Below, in pieces: positions 60,858-64,000 of a stretch of 64,000 bases of DNA. This stretch comes from Eustoma russellianum (lineage: Eukaryota; Streptophyta; Magnoliopsida; Gentianales; Gentianaceae): NCBI GenBank assembly GCA_036186865.1, contig AP025056.1, positions 33,906,632-33,970,631 on the forward strand, given 5' to 3'. The stretch's first letter is position 1. Each line of letters begins with the position of its first letter. The notes beneath the pieces are model-generated. The model was not told where the DNA came from and did no database searches. It saw only the letters and a list, made by a program, of their open reading frames with translations. Position numbers and translations under genes: made by a program.

Positions 60858-62780
60858 ATGGCAACCACAAATCTCAAAACTGAGCAAGAAGGTATGTCGA
60901 GCCAAAGGCCTCCACTTTTTGACGGTGAGTCGTTTATTCAGTGGAAACTTAGAATGAAGCTTTTTCTTATGGCTATAGATATAGATCTTTGGTCAATCAT
61001 TGAAGATGGTCCGTTTGTCCCATCTAAGTTATCTACCGTAGACGGAGTCACATTAGAAGTTGTTAAACCGAGACAAGAATATACGAGTGACGATAAAAAG
61101 AAACTTAGTATGAATGCTAGGGCTATGCAATTACTCTTAAACGGATTAAGTAAAAGTGAGTCTAGTTATGTTTCAAACTGTTCGAGTGCACAAGAAATGT
61201 GGAGGATACTAGAAATGAAACACGAAGGCACGAGTCAAGTAAAAGAGTCAAAAATAAACATGCTTATGTCCACACTTGAGTCGTTTAAATTATTACCAAA
61301 TGAGTCTATTGTTGATATGGATCTTCGTTTGACTAACATCTAAAATTCTCTTGATTCTCTTGGTAAAGATTTTACCACGCAGGAAAAGGTACAGAAAGTC
61401 CTATGAAGCCTTCCATCCGAATGGGATCCTAAAGTGACCGCAATAGAAGAAAGCAAGGAAACTAAGATAATAAAGATGGAAGAACTAATCAGATCACTTA
61501 AAGTTTATGAGAATAAACTCACCATACGGAAATCGGAATCATCTAAACAAGGTAAAACTATTGCTTTTAAATCAAATGAATACGTCTCCCCTCCCTCCGA
61601 TCACGTAAATGATAGTAATTCTGAATCGGATAATGATGACCTAATTCTATTGGCTAAAGGATTAAGGAAATTTATGAGAAGGTCATTTAGAAACAAAAAT
61701 AAGGGTACTACATCCAAGAGAAATAAGAACAAGTCAAGTGATAAAGATGTTAAATGTTATGAATGTGGCAAACTCGGACACTTATCATATGACTGCCCCA
61801 ATAAAGAAAAGCAAACAAATAAATACCCTGACAAGGATCGAAACAAAAATAGACTCGTCTCAGAACCCAAACAAAGGAAACGTGCTCTAAAGGCCTCCAC
61901 CTGGAGTGATTCATCGGATTCTAAAACTGAGACCGAAGAGGAGACTGCACAAGTATGCTTTGCATCCAAAGCATCTAATGAGGTATCATCTGATTCTGAC
62001 TCGTACTCTAAACCCTCTTATGAAGATCTTTTTAGTCGGTATTTAGAACTGCATAAATTCACTAAGACTCTCGCTAAGGAAAAGAAGCGATTAATTGAAG
62101 ACAAGAAACTGTTAGAATCTTCTAACGAGAATCTTGTCGCTCAATTAAGCGATTCAAAGAAAGAGTCATCATGTGTCATTACTGCATTAAAGACAGAGAT
62201 TTCATCATTAACCACTCAAAATAATGAAATGAAATCCGAGATTTCAAATTTGAAATCAAGGAATACCGATTTAGAGAAAATGATGAAACAGTTTGATACG
62301 GGGTCCAACATGCTGCATCGCATTATATTATCACAAAAGCATGACAGCGACAAAACGGGTTTAGGATACGTTGATACAAATGAAGTATCAACCAAACCAA
62401 CTAAGTTTGTGGTGTCTAAGAAAGTAGACACCCCTAAGCCTCAAGTGGCGTCTAAGAAGACGCAAAAGGCGCCCCTTGCCTCATCACGCCCCACTTCTTC
62501 TTCATATCATGTGAAATATAACTTTGTACCATATAGATATGAAAAGAAAAGAATAATGCATACACGAAATTCATATCATCCACGCACTACGCATACACAC
62601 ACAAGGACATATCAAAAACGTCCTTCATTTAATGAGTATAAAGGAGTCCTTGGGCAAAGGCCCAAAGTGCATGCACCACATGTCTACTATATCGTACCTT
62701 CATCTACATTCTTGCCATTTGATAGACCGAGAAGGATCACCCAAGTATGGGTACCGAAAGGTACTTTTACCAAGAGGTGA
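60858..62780 (+). pseudogene. SIRE-like gag with coiled-coil tail
   Basis: One frame of about 640 codons: MATTNLKTEQEG start, UBN2/Gag core, zinc knuckle CYECGKLGHLSYDC (61755-61796), a Ser/Asp-rich stretch, a long coiled coil (about 62030-62290, heptad-like LESSNENLVAQL and LKTEISSL), a basic tail and VWVPKGTFTKR before TGA (62778-62780). Two in-frame stops, TAA at 61341 and TGA at 61404, interrupt it. The C-terminal 266 codons lie inside the candidate intron, so a spliced product would lack the coiled coil. Confidence 0.92.
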
Positions 62781-62841
62781 TTAACTAACTCGAAAGGACC
62801 CAAAGTTAAAAGGATACCTAAATCATCTTTGCACATTGCAG
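61983..62841 (+). other. Candidate 859-base intron between gag and pol
   Basis: It starts GTATCATCTG directly after codons for SNE and ends TTTGCACATTGCAG before GGAGCCCACACATCG. Its length is not a multiple of three: unspliced gag ends at 62780 while pol is in another frame. Removal joins SNE to GAHTSKDTTIKWF in frame. The minus-strand copy has this join already at 55333/55334. The donor region is also present in level 4 gag at 28842. Confidence 0.8.
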
Positions 62842-64000
62842 GGAGCCCACACATCGAAAGATACAACTATTAAGTGGTTCCTTGACAGTGGATGCTCGAG
62901 GCACATGACGGGTGACCCGAGCTTGTTCACAAAATTAAAGAAGGTCACAAAAGGCGGATCCGTGACCTTTGGAGACAACAACGAAGGCAAGATCATCGGA
63001 AAAGGTACGATTGGAAATCCAAGCACTCTCCAAATCTCCAACGTCTTTTTGGTAAGCAACTTATCCTACAATCTTCTTAGCATTTCTCAATTTGTTGACA
63101 ATGGTTTTAATGTGTGTTTTACTCACCCTTATTGCAATATAATAAATAAAAATGGAGAAACCGTTTTAAAAGGAAAACGAGAAGGAAATATTTTTACGCT
63201 GTCTATGGATGATGTGGTAGACGCTAAAGTTAAGTGCTTTATGTCAAATGAATCCAATGTGAATTTATGGCATAGACATTTAGGACACATTAGTATCTCC
63301 ACACTAGAAAAACTTCAACGAAAGAACCTAGTACGAGGATTGCCTAAGCTTGATTTAGACAACTTTCAGTTGTGTGAATCTTGCATAAAAGGCAAACAAA
63401 CACGTGAGTCACTTAACCCTAAAAATGAAATAAGCACGACTAGAATCTTAGAACTATGGCATATTGATTTGTTTGGTCCTAGTCGCACTACAAGCCTTGG
63501 TGGGCGCCACTATGCATGCGTGATTGTTGATGATTTCTCTCGTTATACATGGACTTTATTTCTTGCACATAAGGATGATAGCGCCATTGAAATTGCAAAA
63601 TTAATTAGACAACTTGAAAATCAATACGGTGTAAGTGTGAAAAAGATAAGAAGTGATAGAGGCGGTGAGTTTAAAAATAAAGAGATGATTTCATTTTGCG
63701 AAGAAAAAGGAATCAAGCATGAGTTTTCGCCACCTAGAACTCCACAATTAAATGGAGTAGTAGAAAGAAAGAATCGTACATTACAAGAAATCGCTAGGAC
63801 TATGTTATGCGAAAATAAATTGCCTAGATTTCTGTGGGCGGAAGCCGTAAATTGTGCATGCTATATTGTAAATCGCCTATCTATAAGAAAGAAAATAAAC
63901 AAGACGCCTTATGAGATTTTCAATGATCGCATGCCTACGATTGACTATTTTCGTGTGTTTGGATGCAAATGTTTTGTCTTAAATACAAAAGATAATTTAG
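62842..64000 (+). CDS. SIRE-like pol: protease and integrase (partial)
   Basis: Open through the window end in the frame beginning GAHTSKDTT. Aspartic protease WFLDSGCSRHMTGD (62875-62916). GAG-pre-integrase WHRHLGHISISTLEKL (from about 63268). Integrase CESCIKGKQ, HIDLFGPSRTTSLGG, IVDDFSRYTWTLF, SDRGGEFKNKE and QLNGVVERKNRT, ending near FRVFGCKCF. No stop or frameshift was seen over 386 codons, unlike the other pol copies. Since gag upstream has stops, full activity is doubtful. Confidence 0.9.

Larger units (their letters stand above)
57832..64000 (+). mobile_element. Plus-strand SIRE-like Copia element (runs off the window)
   Basis: The 5' LTR is 57832-60803 (2.97 kb, TGTAGAGAAAAGGGGG to GATCCTACA), the primer site TGGTATCAGAGC is at 60806-60817, gag starts at 60858, and pol is open from 62842 to the window end. 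It inserted into the 5' LTR of the preceding element, so it is younger than that element. Confidence 0.93.

Noticed and set aside
62777..62841. A short 65-base intron between the gag stop and pol
   Set aside because: A GT at 62777 with the acceptor at 62841 would put pol out of frame; the donor at 61983 gives the frame and is supported by the intron-less copy.

Overview
The window comes from a repeat-rich plant nuclear genome, most likely a dicot. It holds one clear host gene, an intronless plastid-type homoserine kinase on the minus strand (3273-4415). About 85 percent of the rest is LTR retrotransposons inserted into one another. There is no sign of bacterial, organellar or viral-episome content. 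The assignment rests on the kinase's transit-peptide-like N-terminus and on the Copia/SIRE-like and Ty3 chromovirus (Tekay/Del-like) elements, which have initiator-Met tRNA primer sites.

Left part (1-4923): a decayed Ty3/gypsy reverse transcriptase (about 115-800), a minus-strand tRNA-derived SINE-like repeat (about 865-1122), an unassigned stretch, homoserine kinase, and a compact foldback (4583-4771) in the gene's upstream region that puts a G-box (CACGTG) in each arm. The retroelement nest starts only about 0.5 kb upstream of the kinase start codon.

Middle part (4919-48351): a nest whose layers are each delimited by target-site duplications (TSDs) read directly. Level 1 is a short-LTR Copia element (4924-48346, TSD TTAAG/TCAAG). 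Its RT is split by level 2, a minus-oriented solo LTR (6627-46872, TSD GTGAG). Level 2 is split by level 3, another minus-oriented solo LTR (8839-46311, TSD ATCAT). Level 3 is split by level 4, a plus-oriented SIRE-like element with about 3 kb LTRs that keeps gag but has lost pol (11141-46117). Level 4 was hit three times: by a minus-strand chromovirus (12049-22904, TSD TATAT), by a gypsy-type solo LTR (24363-26976, TSD TTGTT), and by a full-length plus-strand chromovirus (29540-42726, TSD CCTAA).

Right part (48518-64000): a second nest that runs off the window. An LTR fragment (48518-48941) is interrupted by a minus-strand SIRE-like element (48942-57831), whose 5' LTR is interrupted by a plus-strand SIRE-like element (57832 to past the end).

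The most interesting signals are expression signals and structural arrays inside the elements. (1) The plus-strand SIRE-like copy carries an 859-base GT-AG segment between gag and pol. The neighbouring minus-strand copy lacks exactly this segment, giving an in-frame Gag-Pol fusion, as if it descended from a spliced RNA. (2) The full-length chromovirus has two short GT-AG segments whose removal makes gag, protease and RT one frame. (3) Several LTR families carry arrays of short hairpins whose arms co-vary between repeats. All retroelement genes in the window that can be read to their end are broken by stops or frameshifts.
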